This document shows, piece by piece, positions 1 to 8,764 of a stretch of DNA of 64,000 bases. Position 1 is the stretch's first letter; the number at the start of each line of letters is the position of its first letter. Source of the DNA: Modicisalibacter tunisiensis (GTDB lineage Bacteria > Pseudomonadota > Gammaproteobacteria > Pseudomonadales > Halomonadaceae); contig NZ_JAGXFD010000001.1 in assembly GCF_020148005.1 (NCBI RefSeq), positions 2,438,589 to 2,502,588 on the forward strand. Direction: 5' to 3'. The notes under the pieces are model-generated. The model made no database searches, was not told where the DNA came from, and saw only the letters and a program-made list of their open reading frames with translations. Both the position numbers and the translations under genes were made by a program.

Positions 1-247
1 GCCCCTCGCGACAGTCGCTCACCGTGACGCCCGCGGCGGCGGTCGGTATCAGCAGGGTATGGTCGGGGCCATCATCGATGACGGCCTTGATCCAGGGCTT
101 GACGGCGCCGAAGTCGAAGAGCATGCCATCCTCGCCGAGCGTGCCGTGGAGGGCGGCGTCGATGTGCCAGCTGACGCCGATCAGACCGCGCTCGGGGCTC
201 CACAGCGAGGCATCCAGGTGGCTCAGGCCGTTGACGAACAGGGTCAT
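1..247 (-). CDS. queD: 6-carboxytetrahydropterin synthase family protein (QueD-like), 3' end beyond window
   Basis: The first 82 codons of a pyruvoyl-tetrahydropterin-synthase-fold protein are visible; the C-terminus lies beyond the left edge. QueD converts dihydroneopterin triphosphate to 6-carboxytetrahydropterin, the first dedicated step to the queuosine precursor preQ0. Visible marks are an early HLDAS stretch, the family motif MLFDFG followed by AVKPWIK, and DHTLLIP. The start ATG shares one base with the queE stop (TGATG), so the two are translationally coupled. Order on the minus strand is queC, queE, queD. The N-terminus resembles the longer QueD-like proteins of pseudomonads and halomonads, which may not all be classical QueD. 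The operon context makes the pathway assignment strong and the exact reaction somewhat less sure. Confidence 0.8.
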   Translation of the reverse strand, partial: MTLFVNGLSHLDASLWSPERGLIGVSWHIDAALHGTLGEDGMLFDFGAVKPWIKAVIDDGPDHTLLIPTAAAGVTVSDCREG

Positions 248-897
248 CAGTCGATTCCCAGTTGCTTGTGAGTCTGCAGCGACAGATGCCACTGTGGATG
301 GGCGAGGCAGAAGGCCAGGCTGGCCGCCAGCGGCGGCTCGCCATCCGTGATGGCCGCAGGCCGGGTATCCATTGGCTGCAGATAGAAGTGGCGAAACTCG
401 AGGGCGGCGAAGCGCCCCGGTGGCGCGTCCGGCTGCGGATAGACCAGCTTGAGCTCGTCGCCCCGGGTGATCGTCAGTTCGGCCCGGCCCTTGGGACTGA
501 CGCACAGCCAGTCGATGCCCTCGGGGGCCGGCAGGGTGCCGTTGGTTTCCACGGCGACCTCGAACCCCCGGGCGTGCATGGCAGCGATCAGGGCGGTATC
601 GAGCTGCAGCAGCGGCTCGCCGCCGGTGAAGACGACATACGGCACGGCACGCTCGGTGCCGCCGGGCCACAGCTCGGCCAGGTGCGTCGCCAGGCGCTCG
701 GCGTCGGCAAAGCGCCCGCCGTGCTGGCCGTCGGTACCGATGAAGTCGGTGTCGCAGAAGCGACAGAGGCTGGCGGCGCGATCGCGCTCCCGCCCCGACC
801 AGAGGTTGCAGCCGGTGAAGCGGCAGAACACGCTGGGGCGCCCCGTGCGGGCGCCTTCGCCCTGCAGCGAATAGAAGGCTTCCTTGACGCTGTACAT
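247..897 (-). CDS. queE: 7-carboxy-7-deazaguanine synthase QueE (radical SAM)
   Basis: A 216-residue radical-SAM enzyme that converts 6-carboxytetrahydropterin to 7-carboxy-7-deazaguanine in queuosine synthesis. The N-terminus MYSVKEAFYSLQGEGARTG is typical of QueE. The iron-sulfur cysteines form a CX14CX2C arrangement (cysteine of GCNLW, then CRFC), which is the QueE variant rather than the usual CX3CX2C. FTGGEPLLQ and VETNGT, which help bind SAM and substrate, are present. I chose the start at MYSV because it matches the family N-terminus; the reading frame stays open further upstream but that part has no family match. It is 2 bp from queC and overlaps queD by one base, so this is a three-gene operon. 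Confidence 0.95.
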   Translation of the reverse strand: MYSVKEAFYSLQGEGARTGRPSVFCRFTGCNLWSGRERDRAASLCRFCDTDFIGTDGQHGGRFADAERLATHLAELWPGGTERAVPYVVFTGGEPLLQLDTALIAAMHARGFEVAVETNGTLPAPEGIDWLCVSPKGRAELTITRGDELKLVYPQPDAPPGRFAALEFRHFYLQPMDTRPAAITDGEPPLAASLAFCLAHPQWHLSLQTHKQLGID

Positions 898-899
898 GC

Positions 900-1595
900 T
901 CAGCGCTCCCCGGCGATGGCGTAGGGCAGCGGGTCGGTCCGGCCGTGCGCGGCGAAGGCCGCCAGGCGTTCCCGGCAGCTGCCGCACTCGCCGCAGGCCG
1001 TCTCGCCACCCTGGTAGCAGGTCCAGGTCTCGGCGTAGTCCAGCCCCATGGCCAGCCCGTCGGCGAGGATGTCGGCCTTGCCGGCATGCAGGTAGGGCGC
1101 CTCGATCGTCACCGGCGAGAAGTTGGCGATGGCGGCGACATCGTTCATGCGCTGAAGGAACTCGGGGCGGCAATCGGGGTAGAGCACGTGATCGCCGCCG
1201 TGGGCGCCGTAGAAGCACACCTCGGCGCCGATGTTGACCGCCTTGGCGATGGCCAGCGACAGCAGGATCATGTTGCGGTTGGGCACCACGGTGGCGGTCA
1301 GGTTGTCCTCGGCGTAGTCGCCATCGGGCAGGGTGCGATCGGCATCGGTCAGCGCCGAGTTGTCGATCAGCGGGTGAATGGCCTGGATGTCGACGACCTG
1401 GTGGGTGATGCCCAGCTGCTCGCAGACGCGCCGTGCCGCGTCCAGCTCCCGGGCATGGCGCTGGCCGTAGTGGAAGGAGAGCGCGTGAAGTTCGTAGCCG
1501 CGGCGCAGGGCGTGGTGCAGCACGGTGTAGGAGTCCATGCCGCCGGAATAGATGACGACGGCCCTGGCGGGCGTCGAGGAGATGGTTCGGGTCAT
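900..1595 (-). CDS. queC: 7-cyano-7-deazaguanine synthase QueC
   Basis: A 231-residue ATP-dependent enzyme that turns 7-carboxy-7-deazaguanine into preQ0. The N-terminal PP-loop reads SGGMDS, followed by the LSFHYGQRH segment typical of QueC. The C-terminal zinc site is intact ([15 protein letters not shown], four cysteines). VVPNRNM and the [17 protein letters not shown] stretch are also family signatures. It is the promoter-proximal gene of the queCED operon. No preQ1 riboswitch-like leader was recognised in the upstream gap. Length is normal for the family. Confidence 0.97.
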   Translation of the reverse strand: MTRTISSTPARAVVIYSGGMDSYTVLHHALRRGYELHALSFHYGQRHARELDAARRVCEQLGITHQVVDIQAIHPLIDNSALTDADRTLPDGDYAEDNLTATVVPNRNMILLSLAIAKAVNIGAEVCFYGAHGGDHVLYPDCRPEFLQRMNDVAAIANFSPVTIEAPYLHAGKADILADGLAMGLDYAETWTCYQGGETACGECGSCRERLAAFAAHGRTDPLPYAIAGER

Positions 1596-1711
1596 GTGAG
1601 GGTCCTGCCGGAGAATTTATGGCCGTGAGTCACGGTTCCGGGGTCCGGGCGTCCGGATGGGCCGCCCAGGGGCGGCAGGGCGGCATTGTAACGGCAGGGC
1701 GCTCGCGGCTC

Positions 1712-1901
1712 CAGCCGTGGGCAGGGCTATCGCAGTTAGAGCGTCGTCGGCTCGGGACTGATCCGTGGGCAGGCCTGCGAGGGGGCGCTGTGAACCCCTC
1801 CCTGGGCGCTACCGACGCCATCCGTGGCGTCGGACCCCCTCTTCGACCTGCCCCCGGCGCTCCTCGCCCTGCCTAACTGCGATAGCCTTACAGCCGTGGG
1901 C
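1712..1901. repeat. Nested inverted and direct repeats in the queC / SRPBCC intergenic region
   Basis: The 376-bp gap between divergent queC and the SRPBCC gene holds a structured element. A perfect 15-bp inverted repeat (GGCTATCGCAGTTAG at 1725-1739, its complement at 1873-1887) is flanked on both outer sides by the direct repeat CAGCCGTGGGC (1712-1722 and 1891-1901). Inside it, 1812-1833 forms a 9-bp perfect stem (CCGACGCCA/TGGCGTCGG) with a TCCG tetraloop. The 5' part of the gap (1596-1711) shows nothing recognisable. The layout looks like a small dispersed palindromic element (REP/MITE-like); no second copy was noticed in this window. Confidence 0.55.
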
Positions 1902-1971
1902 GTCGGGCTGGCACTGGTCCCCGGCAATGCGTACCCTCGGGCGGGAGTGTCAATCGCAAACAGGGACAGGC

Positions 1972-2382
1972 ATGCCGATCATCGAACACAGCGCCGTGCT
2001 GCCGGCGCCGCCGGAGCGCGTCTACCCGCTGCTCGCCCGGGTCGAGAACTTCGTCGACTATTCCGACATGATCACCTCGATCGAGCCGCTCGGCGAGGAT
2101 CGCTATCGCTGGCAACTTCATGTCATCGGGCGTGACTGGCAGTTCGATGTGCAGGTGGTCGAGCGTCACGAGCCCCGCGTGCTGGCCTGGGAGTCACTTG
2201 CGGGGGTGGCCAACCAGGGGCGTTACACACTGGTTGCCGTGCCCGAGGGTACGCGGGTCGAACTGTGCGTCAGCTATCAACTGGGCAACCGGTGGCTGGC
2301 CAAGGCGGTCGACAAGGCGGCGACCCCGCTGGTGAATCAGGTCAGTCGCCAGATCCTGTCACGTGTGGAGGCGCGGCTGTAG
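1972..2382 (+). CDS. SRPBCC (START-like) family small protein
   Basis: A 136-residue protein of the SRPBCC/polyketide-cyclase-like fold, a hydrophobic-ligand-binding beta-sheet and helix-grip fold. It opens with PIIEHSAVLPAPPERVYPLLARVENFVDYSD, the usual first strand and helix of the family, and ends with a long amphipathic helix (NQVSRQILSRVEARL). The upstream AGGGACAGG is a convincing ribosome binding site for the ATG at 1972; an upstream extension of the frame exists but lacks family sequence. RatA-type toxins and coenzyme-Q chaperones (Coq10-like) share the fold, but nothing here distinguishes between them, so no function is assigned. It is convergent with flgN. Confidence 0.75.
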   Translation: MPIIEHSAVLPAPPERVYPLLARVENFVDYSDMITSIEPLGEDRYRWQLHVIGRDWQFDVQVVERHEPRVLAWESLAGVANQGRYTLVAVPEGTRVELCVSYQLGNRWLAKAVDKAATPLVNQVSRQILSRVEARL

Positions 2383-2447
2383 AGGCGCGTCAGCAGGTAG
2401 TAGGCCTGCCGGCGGCGTGTGGCCGATGCCGAGCGCGTGGCGGTGTC

Positions 2448-2897
2448 TCAGGCCCGGGAGCTGATGCCGCGGCTCCCCGGGCGGGCCTGGCCGTTGGGGC
2501 CGTAGAGGGTCTTGCTGGCCGTGTCGTTGAGAAAGCGCAGGATGCGATGGTTCTGGGTCATGCGCGCTTCGATGAGAATGCCGTTGCGTTGATTGAGCTG
2601 CTTGGCGTGCAGGGCGCGTTCCAGGAAGCGCTGCCACGTCGGCTGGCAGCCGGCATCGATGGCCGCCTGTTCCGAAGCGCGGCGGGTGTCGCCGTAGCCG
2701 AGGGTTTTCAGAGCATTGCGACGCTGGGTTTCCAGCGATTCCAGGCGCGCCATGTGAGTCTGCTTGTCGCTGGCCTGTTGCTGCAGCTGCTCGCCGTCGA
2801 CATCGGCCTGAGACAGCGAGCGATGCTCGGCTTCCAGCAGCTCGATAAAGGCGTCGAGATGCTTGAGTTCACGTTCGAGATGCTGGGCCAGGCTCAT
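2448..2897 (-). CDS. flgN: Flagellar export chaperone FlgN
   Basis: A 149-residue, strongly helical, charged protein with the FlgN layout: MSLAQHLERELKHLDAFIELLEAEHRSL at the N-terminus, a long glutamine- and glutamate-rich helix, and a C-terminal segment ending NGQARPGSRGISSRA. FlgN binds the hook-filament junction proteins FlgK and FlgL and delivers them to the export gate. It lies 35 bp downstream of flgM on the same strand, the usual flgM-flgN pair, and so is probably transcribed from the sigma-28 site upstream of flgM as well as from class 2 transcripts. The tyrosine and glycine-rich tail (KTLYGPNGQ) is conserved in gammaproteobacterial homologues. Confidence 0.9.
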   Translation of the reverse strand: MSLAQHLERELKHLDAFIELLEAEHRSLSQADVDGEQLQQQASDKQTHMARLESLETQRRNALKTLGYGDTRRASEQAAIDAGCQPTWQRFLERALHAKQLNQRNGILIEARMTQNHRILRFLNDTASKTLYGPNGQARPGSRGISSRA

Positions 2898-2932
2898 GCT
2901 CGGTCTCCGGAGTTCAAGGGGGCGCCGCGACG

Positions 2933-3205
2933 TCAGTCGAGCAGGTCGCGCACGCTCTGGATGAGGCCGTCGGCGATGCGCTCGGGACGAATCTCGAGCC
3001 GTCCCTCGCTGATGGCCTGACGCACCTCGGCCACGCGCGCGGTATCGATGTCGCGGGTGGCATCCTGGGTTCTGTCACTCAGGTGTGCCACCGAAGTGGC
3101 GTTGGTGCCCTGAGTGTTGCCGTCCTCGGCACGCGACGGCTTGCCGGTCCGGGTGGCGTCACTCTGGGTGGGGCGCTGCAGGGGATGAGAACCATCGATC
3201 TTCAC
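2933..3205 (-). CDS. flgM: Anti-sigma-28 factor FlgM
   Basis: A 90-residue protein that binds and inhibits FliA and is secreted when the hook-basal body is complete. I chose a GTG start at 3205, giving VKIDGSHPLQRP, because family members begin MKID; a longer frame upstream overlaps the promoter. The N-terminal half is polar and disordered. The C-terminal half (RVAEVRQAISEGRLEIRPERIADGLIQSVRDLL) is the conserved sigma-28-binding helix pair. A clean sigma-28 promoter lies 36 bp upstream, giving the classic autoregulatory loop. FlgN follows it. Confidence 0.93.
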   Translation of the reverse strand: MKIDGSHPLQRPTQSDATRTGKPSRAEDGNTQGTNATSVAHLSDRTQDATRDIDTARVAEVRQAISEGRLEIRPERIADGLIQSVRDLLD

Positions 3206-3240
3206 GGGGCACACTCTCTTTGGGCATCGGCTTTCCCTGT

Positions 3241-3267
3241 TTATCGACGGGCGGCGGGAAAACTTTA
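3241..3267 (-). promoter_or_regulatory. Sigma-28 (FliA) promoter for flgM-flgN
   Basis: On the minus strand the site reads TAAA (3267-3264), 15 bases, then GTCGATAA (3248-3241), against the enteric FliA consensus TAAA-N15-GCCGATAA. It ends 36 bp before the flgM GTG. Confidence 0.85.
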
Positions 3268-3314
3268 ACCCGTGTCTGCGACTGGGCGTGCCATCAGTGT
3301 AGGGGTGCGGTCCC

Positions 3315-4037
3315 TCATAAGTCGATGGCGAGCCGCCGCGGGCCAATGACCCGCCCTCTCAGGATCTTTCGATCCCCGGCGCGAACGCGAACCTGCTCGC
3401 CCATGGCGCCGTTGTCCAGGGCTTCGGCCTCGCGGCTCACCTCGAAGCCGGGCCCCCGTGCGATCACCGTGACGCGCTGCCCACGCTTGACCAGGTCCCT
3501 GGGATGCAGCTGGTAGGCACGCAGCGGCCTGTCGGCTTGCAGCCGGCTCGTCGCGACCTGACCGATGATCGCCACGGGGTCACGAATGATGTCCCTCGGC
3601 AGCTTCTCGAGCCGCCCTTCCGCGAGCCGCAGGTCGTCGCGGGTGATCACGCTACCACGGGTCAGGTCGTGGGTGACGGTCACGTAGTGCACCCGCACCG
3701 ACACATCGGCCTGCAGGTAGCGGGTCTGCCGGCGTCCGCCGGGCCCCTCGCAGTGCACGCCCACCGAGACTCGCCCATAGTGCCGTTGCCCGTTGTCGGG
3801 CAGAAAGGGCTGCGGGTCATCGCAGTGGGCGAAGACGGCCGACGGCGTATGGACCTTGACGCCGGCCACTTCGCCGATTTCGCCGGCCTGCCGGGTCAAC
3901 AGCTGTGTGACGCGTTGGGACAGCACATCGTTGGTGGCGCCGGCCCCCCCGGAAAACAGCAGGCCGAAAGCCAGGGCGACGATGATCGGCTGCCACGGCC
4001 GTCGCCGGGCCTGCCGCTGCCGGGTTGGTTGGCGCAT
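3315..4037 (-). CDS. flgA: Flagellar P-ring assembly chaperone FlgA
   Basis: A 240-residue periplasmic chaperone that helps FlgI subunits assemble the P ring. An arginine-rich N-terminus and hydrophobic core (IIVALAFGLLFSGGAGA) form a Sec signal peptide. The C-terminal half is the SAF-type domain: DLTRGSVITRDDLRLAEGRLEKLP, IGQVATSRLQADRPLRAYQLHPRDLVKRGQRVTVIARGPGFEVSREAEALDNGAMGEQVRV is the hallmark series and is complete. The gene diverges from flgB across 157 bp, the usual enteric arrangement, so both are probably driven by FlhDC from the shared gap. It ends 109 bp before the flgM start. Confidence 0.93.
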   Translation of the reverse strand: MRQPTRQRQARRRPWQPIIVALAFGLLFSGGAGATNDVLSQRVTQLLTRQAGEIGEVAGVKVHTPSAVFAHCDDPQPFLPDNGQRHYGRVSVGVHCEGPGGRRQTRYLQADVSVRVHYVTVTHDLTRGSVITRDDLRLAEGRLEKLPRDIIRDPVAIIGQVATSRLQADRPLRAYQLHPRDLVKRGQRVTVIARGPGFEVSREAEALDNGAMGEQVRVRAGDRKILRGRVIGPRRLAIDL

Positions 4038-4194
4038 GGCTCCCCCTCAATCGTTGTCGCCGATTCTAGGCCCCGACACCGGCGATCAAGCGCGGAAATG
4101 ATGCCCAAACCGGGGGCTGTTTCGGCCTTTGTCATGACAAGGGGGCGTCTATTCTCGCAGGCTGAAATTTCCCCATCCAAGGCAGGGGCCGAAC
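4038..4194. promoter_or_regulatory. Divergent flgA / flgB promoter region
   Basis: This 157-bp gap separates the two divergent class 2 units, flgA (minus) and flgBCDEFGHIJ (plus). No sigma-28 site with 15-bp spacing was found, consistent with FlhDC plus sigma-70 control. FlhDC boxes are too degenerate to place by eye. A GCCGATT at about 4059 lacks a matching upstream element. Confidence 0.5.
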
Positions 4195-4608
4195 ATGATC
4201 GATCAGCTCGAGGGGGCGCTGCGCTACAACCAGGAGGCGCTCAACCTGCGTGCCGAGCGCCAGAAGGTGCTGGCCAGCAACATCGCCAACGCCGACACGC
4301 CCAACTACAAGGCACGCGACTTCGACTTTGCCGGCGAGCTGTCGCGCGTCATGCAGCAGGGCCGGGGCGAGGACGGTGGCCTGGCGCTGTCGCGGACCTC
4401 GAGCCGTCACATTCCGGCCCATGCGCCCGCCGCGACGTCGCTGGACCTGCGCTATCGCGTGCCGGACCAGCCCAGCCTGGACGGCAACACCGTCGACATG
4501 AACCGGGAACGGGCGGCCTTCGCCGACAACTCGGTACGTTACCAGGCGGCGCTGACCTTCATGAAGCGCCAGATTCAGGGCCTCAAGTCGGCCATGCAAC
4601 CGGAGTAA
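4195..4608 (+). CDS. flgB: Flagellar proximal rod protein FlgB
   Basis: A 137-residue rod subunit. The N-terminal flagellar rod signature is complete ([27 protein letters not shown]) and the C-terminal [34 protein letters not shown] forms the other half of the coiled D0 domain. FlgB sits next to FliE at the base of the rod. It is first in the flgBCDEFGHIJ operon, with flgC starting 4 bp downstream. Length and motifs are normal. Confidence 0.96.
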   Translation: MIDQLEGALRYNQEALNLRAERQKVLASNIANADTPNYKARDFDFAGELSRVMQQGRGEDGGLALSRTSSRHIPAHAPAATSLDLRYRVPDQPSLDGNTVDMNRERAAFADNSVRYQAALTFMKRQIQGLKSAMQPE

Positions 4609-4612
4609 GCCG

Positions 4613-5020
4613 ATGTCCATGTTCAGCATCTTCGATATCTCCAGCTCGGCCATGAGCGCCCAGTCCAAGCGCATGAACGTCACCGCCAGCAACCTGGCCA
4701 ACGCCGACAGCGTGGCCGGGCCGGATGGCGAGCCCTATCGCGCCAAGCAGGTCATCTTCGAGACACGCTCGGACGTCACCAGCGGCGTCGGCGGGGTGCA
4801 GGTCAGCCGGGTGGTCGACGATCCCAGCCCGATGCGTCGTGAATATCGGCCGGACAGCCCCATGGCCGACGATCAGGGCTACGTCACCATGCCCAACGTC
4901 GAACCGGTCGACGAGATGGTCAACATGATTTCCGCCTCGCGTTCCTACCAGGCCAACGTCGAGGTGATGAATACCAGCAAGTCACTGATGCTCAAGACAC
5001 TGAGTCTGGGCGACAACTGA
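4613..5020 (+). CDS. flgC: Flagellar proximal rod protein FlgC
   Basis: A 135-residue rod subunit with the N-terminal motif [29 protein letters not shown] and the C-terminal [44 protein letters not shown], both textbook FlgC. It starts 4 bp after flgB and precedes flgD by 35 bp. It assembles with FlgB and FlgF into the proximal rod after export through the type III gate. Confidence 0.97.
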   Translation: MSMFSIFDISSSAMSAQSKRMNVTASNLANADSVAGPDGEPYRAKQVIFETRSDVTSGVGGVQVSRVVDDPSPMRREYRPDSPMADDQGYVTMPNVEPVDEMVNMISASRSYQANVEVMNTSKSLMLKTLSLGDN

Positions 5021-5055
5021 TCGGCCCGGTTTCGTCCATTGTCAGGAGGCCCCGC

Positions 5056-5742
5056 ATGGCCAACACCATCGACCCGAGCGTGCTCAACAACATGAACCTC
5101 GGCGCCGCCGCCAAGAAGGCGGCGGGATCGGGTTCGACCGAAGACCTCAGCAACAGCTTCATGACCCTGCTGGTGACCCAGCTGAAGAACCAGAATCCCA
5201 TGAAGCCCATGGAAAATGCCGAAATGACCTCGCAGCTGGCGCAGATCAACACGGTCAACGGCATCAACCAGCTCAACGACACCCTGGATAGCCTCACCAG
5301 CCAGATCGATACCGGCCAGTCGCTGCAGGCGGCCGCGCTGATCGGCCAGGGCGTGCTGGTGCCGGGGGATCAGGTGCTCAAGAAGGACGACGCCACCACG
5401 CCCTTCGGTGTCGAGCTGGACAGCCCGGCGGATACGGTGAAGGTGTCCATCGTCGGCCAGAACGGCGAGGTGGTGCGCACCATCGACCCGCAACAGGTGG
5501 GCGCCCTGCAGGCCGGCACCCAGTCCTTCGTCTGGGATGGCACGCGCAACGATGGCTCCACCGCGCCCGACGGCGCCTATCACGTACGCATCGAGGCCAC
5601 CCAGGATGACAAGGCCGTGCCGGTCACGGCGCTGAACTATGCCCAGGTCAACGGCGTGGTCACCACCGACACCGGCCCGCGGCTCGACCTGGGCGCGATT
5701 CGCGGGCAGGTCGGGCTGGATGCAGTCCGCCAGATTCTTTGA
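5056..5742 (+). CDS. flgD: Hook scaffolding (cap) protein FlgD
   Basis: A 228-residue hook cap that supports FlgE polymerisation and is later discarded. The conserved N-terminal export and capping segment is present (LSNSFMTLLVTQLKNQNPMKPMENAEMTSQLAQINTVNGINQLNDTL). It is followed by a C-terminal FlgD Ig/tudor-like region around VKVSIVGQNGEVVRTIDPQQVGALQAGTQSFVWDGTRNDGSTAPDGAYHV. The RBS is AGGAGG. Length is typical. It is the third gene of the rod-hook operon. Confidence 0.96.
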   Translation: MANTIDPSVLNNMNLGAAAKKAAGSGSTEDLSNSFMTLLVTQLKNQNPMKPMENAEMTSQLAQINTVNGINQLNDTLDSLTSQIDTGQSLQAAALIGQGVLVPGDQVLKKDDATTPFGVELDSPADTVKVSIVGQNGEVVRTIDPQQVGALQAGTQSFVWDGTRNDGSTAPDGAYHVRIEATQDDKAVPVTALNYAQVNGVVTTDTGPRLDLGAIRGQVGLDAVRQIL

Positions 5743-5790
5743 GTCACCCTTTTAAAACAGAACATCCGGTATACGTAGGGGAAGGCAATC

Positions 5791-7101
5791 ATGGGTTTTT
5801 CACAAGCACTCAGCGGGATCGGCGCGGCCTCTCAGCAGCTTGACGTCGTCGGTAACAACATCGCCAACTCGCAGACAACAGGCTTCAAGAGCTCCTCGGT
5901 GCAGTTCGCCGACGTGTTTGCCAACAGCCAGGTGGGCCTGGGGACGCGCGTCTCCGGCGTCCTGCAGGATTTTACCAACGGCAACTTGGAAACTACCGGG
6001 CGCAACCTGGACCTGGCAATCACCGGCAGCGGGTTCTTCCGCTTCGAACAGGAGGGGCAGGTTGGTTATTCACGTAACGGGCAGTTGACCATGACTGCTG
6101 ACGGCGGTCTGGTGAATGCTCAGGGCGCCAAGCTGATGGGATACGGCTTAAGTGATCCTAAAGATCCCTTCTCGAAGGTGACAGGTGGTGGGACACCAGT
6201 TGCATTGAATGTCCCGGCAGACGATATGCCGGCACAAGCGACTGGCGCGAGTGACGCAGATAATCCAGGGGTGCGTGCAATTTATAACCTTGACGCGAGT
6301 GTCACGCTTGGAGGTGACAATCCAACTCCGCTGAACAAGGTTGAGCTCCGAACGGATCCTGCAGACAAAACAAAAAAGACAGATATGAATTACCATTATT
6401 CGAACAGTTTTACTGTCTATGATTCGCTGGGTGAGTCACATTCTGTGTCTCTATATTTTACGAAGTCCGGTGATAATGCATGGAATGTAAAGCCCGCTAT
6501 CGATGGGTTTTATAATGGCGGCTCTGATTTTACTCTTGATTTTTTGTCCAGTGGGAAGCTTCCTGAAGATAAGGATCGTAACGTCATAGGTGTCAATGGT
6601 GGTGATGCGACCGCTCAGCTGAATTTCTCGGCGGATTATTTGGGCAACGGTGCTGATGACCTTTCATTTGCGTTTGATCCTAAAGGAACAACCCAGTACG
6701 CAAACGATTTTACTCAGAAAAGTCTGACTCAGGACGGCTATTCTTCAGGGTCGCTAATTGGTATTAGTGTGGCTGATGACGGCACCATCATGCGCAATTA
6801 TACTAATGAAAAGTCGATGGCGGCCGGGAAGATTGCCATGGCCAACTTCCGCAACCCGGAAGGCCTCAAGGCCTCCGGCGACAACATGTGGGCGGCCACT
6901 GCGGCTTCGGGCGCCGAAGTGCTGGGTACAGCCGGCGTCGGCCAGTTCGGAGCCATTGCGCCGGAGACTCTGGAGCAGTCCAACGTCGACCTGACCCAGG
7001 AGCTGGTTGACTTGATCATCGCCCAGCGCAACTACCAGGCCAACACCAACTCGATCCGCACCCAGTCCGAGGTGATGGATCAGGTCGCGCAGCTGCGCTG
7101 A
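5791..7101 (+). CDS. flgE: Flagellar hook protein FlgE
   Basis: A 436-residue hook subunit. The N-terminal D0 (MGFSQALSGIGAASQQLDVVGNNIANSQTTGFKSSSVQFADVF) and the C-terminal D0 (LEQSNVDLTQELVDLIIAQRNYQANTNSIRTQSEVMDQVAQLR) are conserved and GC-rich. The central surface-exposed domains, encoded roughly by 6060-6835, are clearly AT-richer and use codons such as TTT, ATT, AAA and GGT that the rest of the operon avoids. The exposed part therefore appears to have been exchanged or to have diversified. The upstream 48 bp contains an unusual TTTTAAAACAGAAC stretch. The function itself is not in doubt. Confidence 0.96.
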   Translation: MGFSQALSGIGAASQQLDVVGNNIANSQTTGFKSSSVQFADVFANSQVGLGTRVSGVLQDFTNGNLETTGRNLDLAITGSGFFRFEQEGQVGYSRNGQLTMTADGGLVNAQGAKLMGYGLSDPKDPFSKVTGGGTPVALNVPADDMPAQATGASDADNPGVRAIYNLDASVTLGGDNPTPLNKVELRTDPADKTKKTDMNYHYSNSFTVYDSLGESHSVSLYFTKSGDNAWNVKPAIDGFYNGGSDFTLDFLSSGKLPEDKDRNVIGVNGGDATAQLNFSADYLGNGADDLSFAFDPKGTTQYANDFTQKSLTQDGYSSGSLIGISVADDGTIMRNYTNEKSMAAGKIAMANFRNPEGLKASGDNMWAATAASGAEVLGTAGVGQFGAIAPETLEQSNVDLTQELVDLIIAQRNYQANTNSIRTQSEVMDQVAQLR

Positions 7102-7170
7102 TATCGCGGGCCGCCGGGCCGGCGCCTTGCCGGCCCGGGGGAGCAACTGTCCAGCCGGAAACCCAACAGC

Positions 7171-7926
7171 ATGGATCGTCTTCTCTATACCGCCATGAGC
7201 GGCGCCCGCCAGAGCATGGACCAGCAGGCGGTGATCAACAACAACCTTGCCAACGTGACGACGACGGGCTTTCGCGGCCAGCTCAACGCCATGCGCGCCG
7301 TGCCGGTGCAGGGCGAGGGCCTGCCCACGCGGGCTTCCGTGATGGCTTCCACGCCGGGCAGCGACTTTTCGGCGGGGCCGCTGAACACCACCGGTCGGCC
7401 GATGGATGTGGCGATCGACGGCGATGGCTGGCTGTCGGTGCAGACGCCCGATGGCGAAGCTTACACCCGGCGCGGTGACTTGCAGGTCGATGCCAACGGC
7501 GTCGTCAACGTGCAGGGTCGCCCGGTGCTGGGCGTCAACGGGCCGATTGTGGTGCCGCTGGGTGCGGATGTGCGCATCGGCAGCGACGGCACGCTCAGCG
7601 CGCAAGTGCCGGGTACCGACCCGGTGGCGCGGGGGCCGGCCGGGCAGCTCAAGCTGGTCAATCCGCAGCCCGGTGATCTGGTGCGTGGCGACGATGGCCT
7701 GTTCCGCCCCCGGCCCGATGCCAACGGTCAGGCGCCCGCCGCCCTGCAGGCCGATGACACCGTGCGGGTGGTAAGCGGGGCGCTCGAGGGCAGCAATGTC
7801 AGCCCCACCGAGGCCATGGTGGCAATGATCGACAGCGCGCGCCGTTACGACATGCAGATGAAAGTGATTTCCAGCGCCGACGAGAATGCGCAGCGGGCCA
7901 ACAGTCTGCTGTCCGTCACCAGCTGA
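7171..7926 (+). CDS. flgF: Flagellar proximal rod protein FlgF
   Basis: A 251-residue rod subunit. It begins [41 protein letters not shown] and ends [42 protein letters not shown], the two halves of the rod D0 domain. The middle ([35 protein letters not shown]) is the Fla-hook-basal-body domain shared with FlgG and FlgE. It is separated from flgE by 69 bp that contain the GC-rich inverted run GGGCCGCCGGGCCGGCGCC, and followed after 26 bp by flgG. Confidence 0.95.
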   Translation: MDRLLYTAMSGARQSMDQQAVINNNLANVTTTGFRGQLNAMRAVPVQGEGLPTRASVMASTPGSDFSAGPLNTTGRPMDVAIDGDGWLSVQTPDGEAYTRRGDLQVDANGVVNVQGRPVLGVNGPIVVPLGADVRIGSDGTLSAQVPGTDPVARGPAGQLKLVNPQPGDLVRGDDGLFRPRPDANGQAPAALQADDTVRVVSGALEGSNVSPTEAMVAMIDSARRYDMQMKVISSADENAQRANSLLSVTS

Positions 7927-7952
7927 GTATCGATTTCCAGGGAGCCAACGAA

Positions 7953-8735
7953 ATGATTCGATCGCTGTGGACCGCCAAGACCGGTCTCGAGGCGCAACAA
8001 ACCCAGCTGGACGTGATTTCCAACAACCTGGCCAACGTCAGCACCAACGGCTTCAAGCGCTCGCGGGCGGTCTTCGAGGATCTGCTCTACCAGAACCTGC
8101 GTCAGCCCGGTGCCCAGTCGACCGTGCAGGACAACCTGCCATCCGGCTTTCAGGTCGGCAGCGGGGTGCGCCCGGTGGCAACCGAACGCCTGCACACTCA
8201 GGGCAATCTGGAGAATACCGAGAATTCCCGCGATCTGGCGATCAACGGCAAGGGCTTCTTCCAGGTCCAGCGCCCGGACGGCACCACCGCCTATACCCGC
8301 GACGGCAGCTTCCAGGTCAACCAGAACGGCCAGCTGGTCACCTCCAGCGGCTACCCCATCGAGCCGGCGGTCTTCATCCCGCAGAACGCGCTGTCGGTGT
8401 CCGTCAGCAAGGACGGCATTGTCTCCGTGACCCAGCCGGGCACCACCCAGTCGACGCAGGTCGGTCAGCTGACACTGGCGAACTTCACCAACCCCGCGGG
8501 GCTGGAGAGCGTCGGCGAGAACCTCTACCTGGAAACCGATGCTTCGGGCCCGGTGGCACAGAACCTGCCCGGCAACAACGGTGCCGGGGTGCTGTATCAG
8601 GGCTATGTCGAAACCTCCAACGTCAATGTAGTGGAGGAGATGGTCGGCATGATCGAGACCCAGCGGGCCTACGAGATCAACAGCAAGGCCGTCGAGAAGT
8701 CGGATCAGATGCTGGCGCGCCTGGCCCAGCTGTAA
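7953..8735 (+). CDS. flgG: Flagellar distal rod protein FlgG
   Basis: A 260-residue distal rod subunit, the highly conserved length for FlgG. The N-terminus [55 protein letters not shown] and the C-terminus [43 protein letters not shown] are near-consensus. The FlgG-specific insertion after the D0 helix ([11 protein letters not shown]), which makes the rod rigid compared with the hook, is present. It lies between flgF and flgH in the operon. Confidence 0.97.
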   Translation: MIRSLWTAKTGLEAQQTQLDVISNNLANVSTNGFKRSRAVFEDLLYQNLRQPGAQSTVQDNLPSGFQVGSGVRPVATERLHTQGNLENTENSRDLAINGKGFFQVQRPDGTTAYTRDGSFQVNQNGQLVTSSGYPIEPAVFIPQNALSVSVSKDGIVSVTQPGTTQSTQVGQLTLANFTNPAGLESVGENLYLETDASGPVAQNLPGNNGAGVLYQGYVETSNVNVVEEMVGMIETQRAYEINSKAVEKSDQMLARLAQL

Positions 8736-8764
8736 ACGCAGCGACATGACGAGACCCAACGCTC

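Noticed and set aside
3504..4655. A 383-codon plus-strand frame across flgA and flgB
   Set aside because: It spans the divergent flgA/flgB gap and runs out of frame through flgB; both true genes are certain.
4853..4862. TATCGGCC in flgC resembling a reverse sigma-28 -10
   Set aside because: It is internal to flgC, with no suitable -35 element and no gene to drive on that strand.
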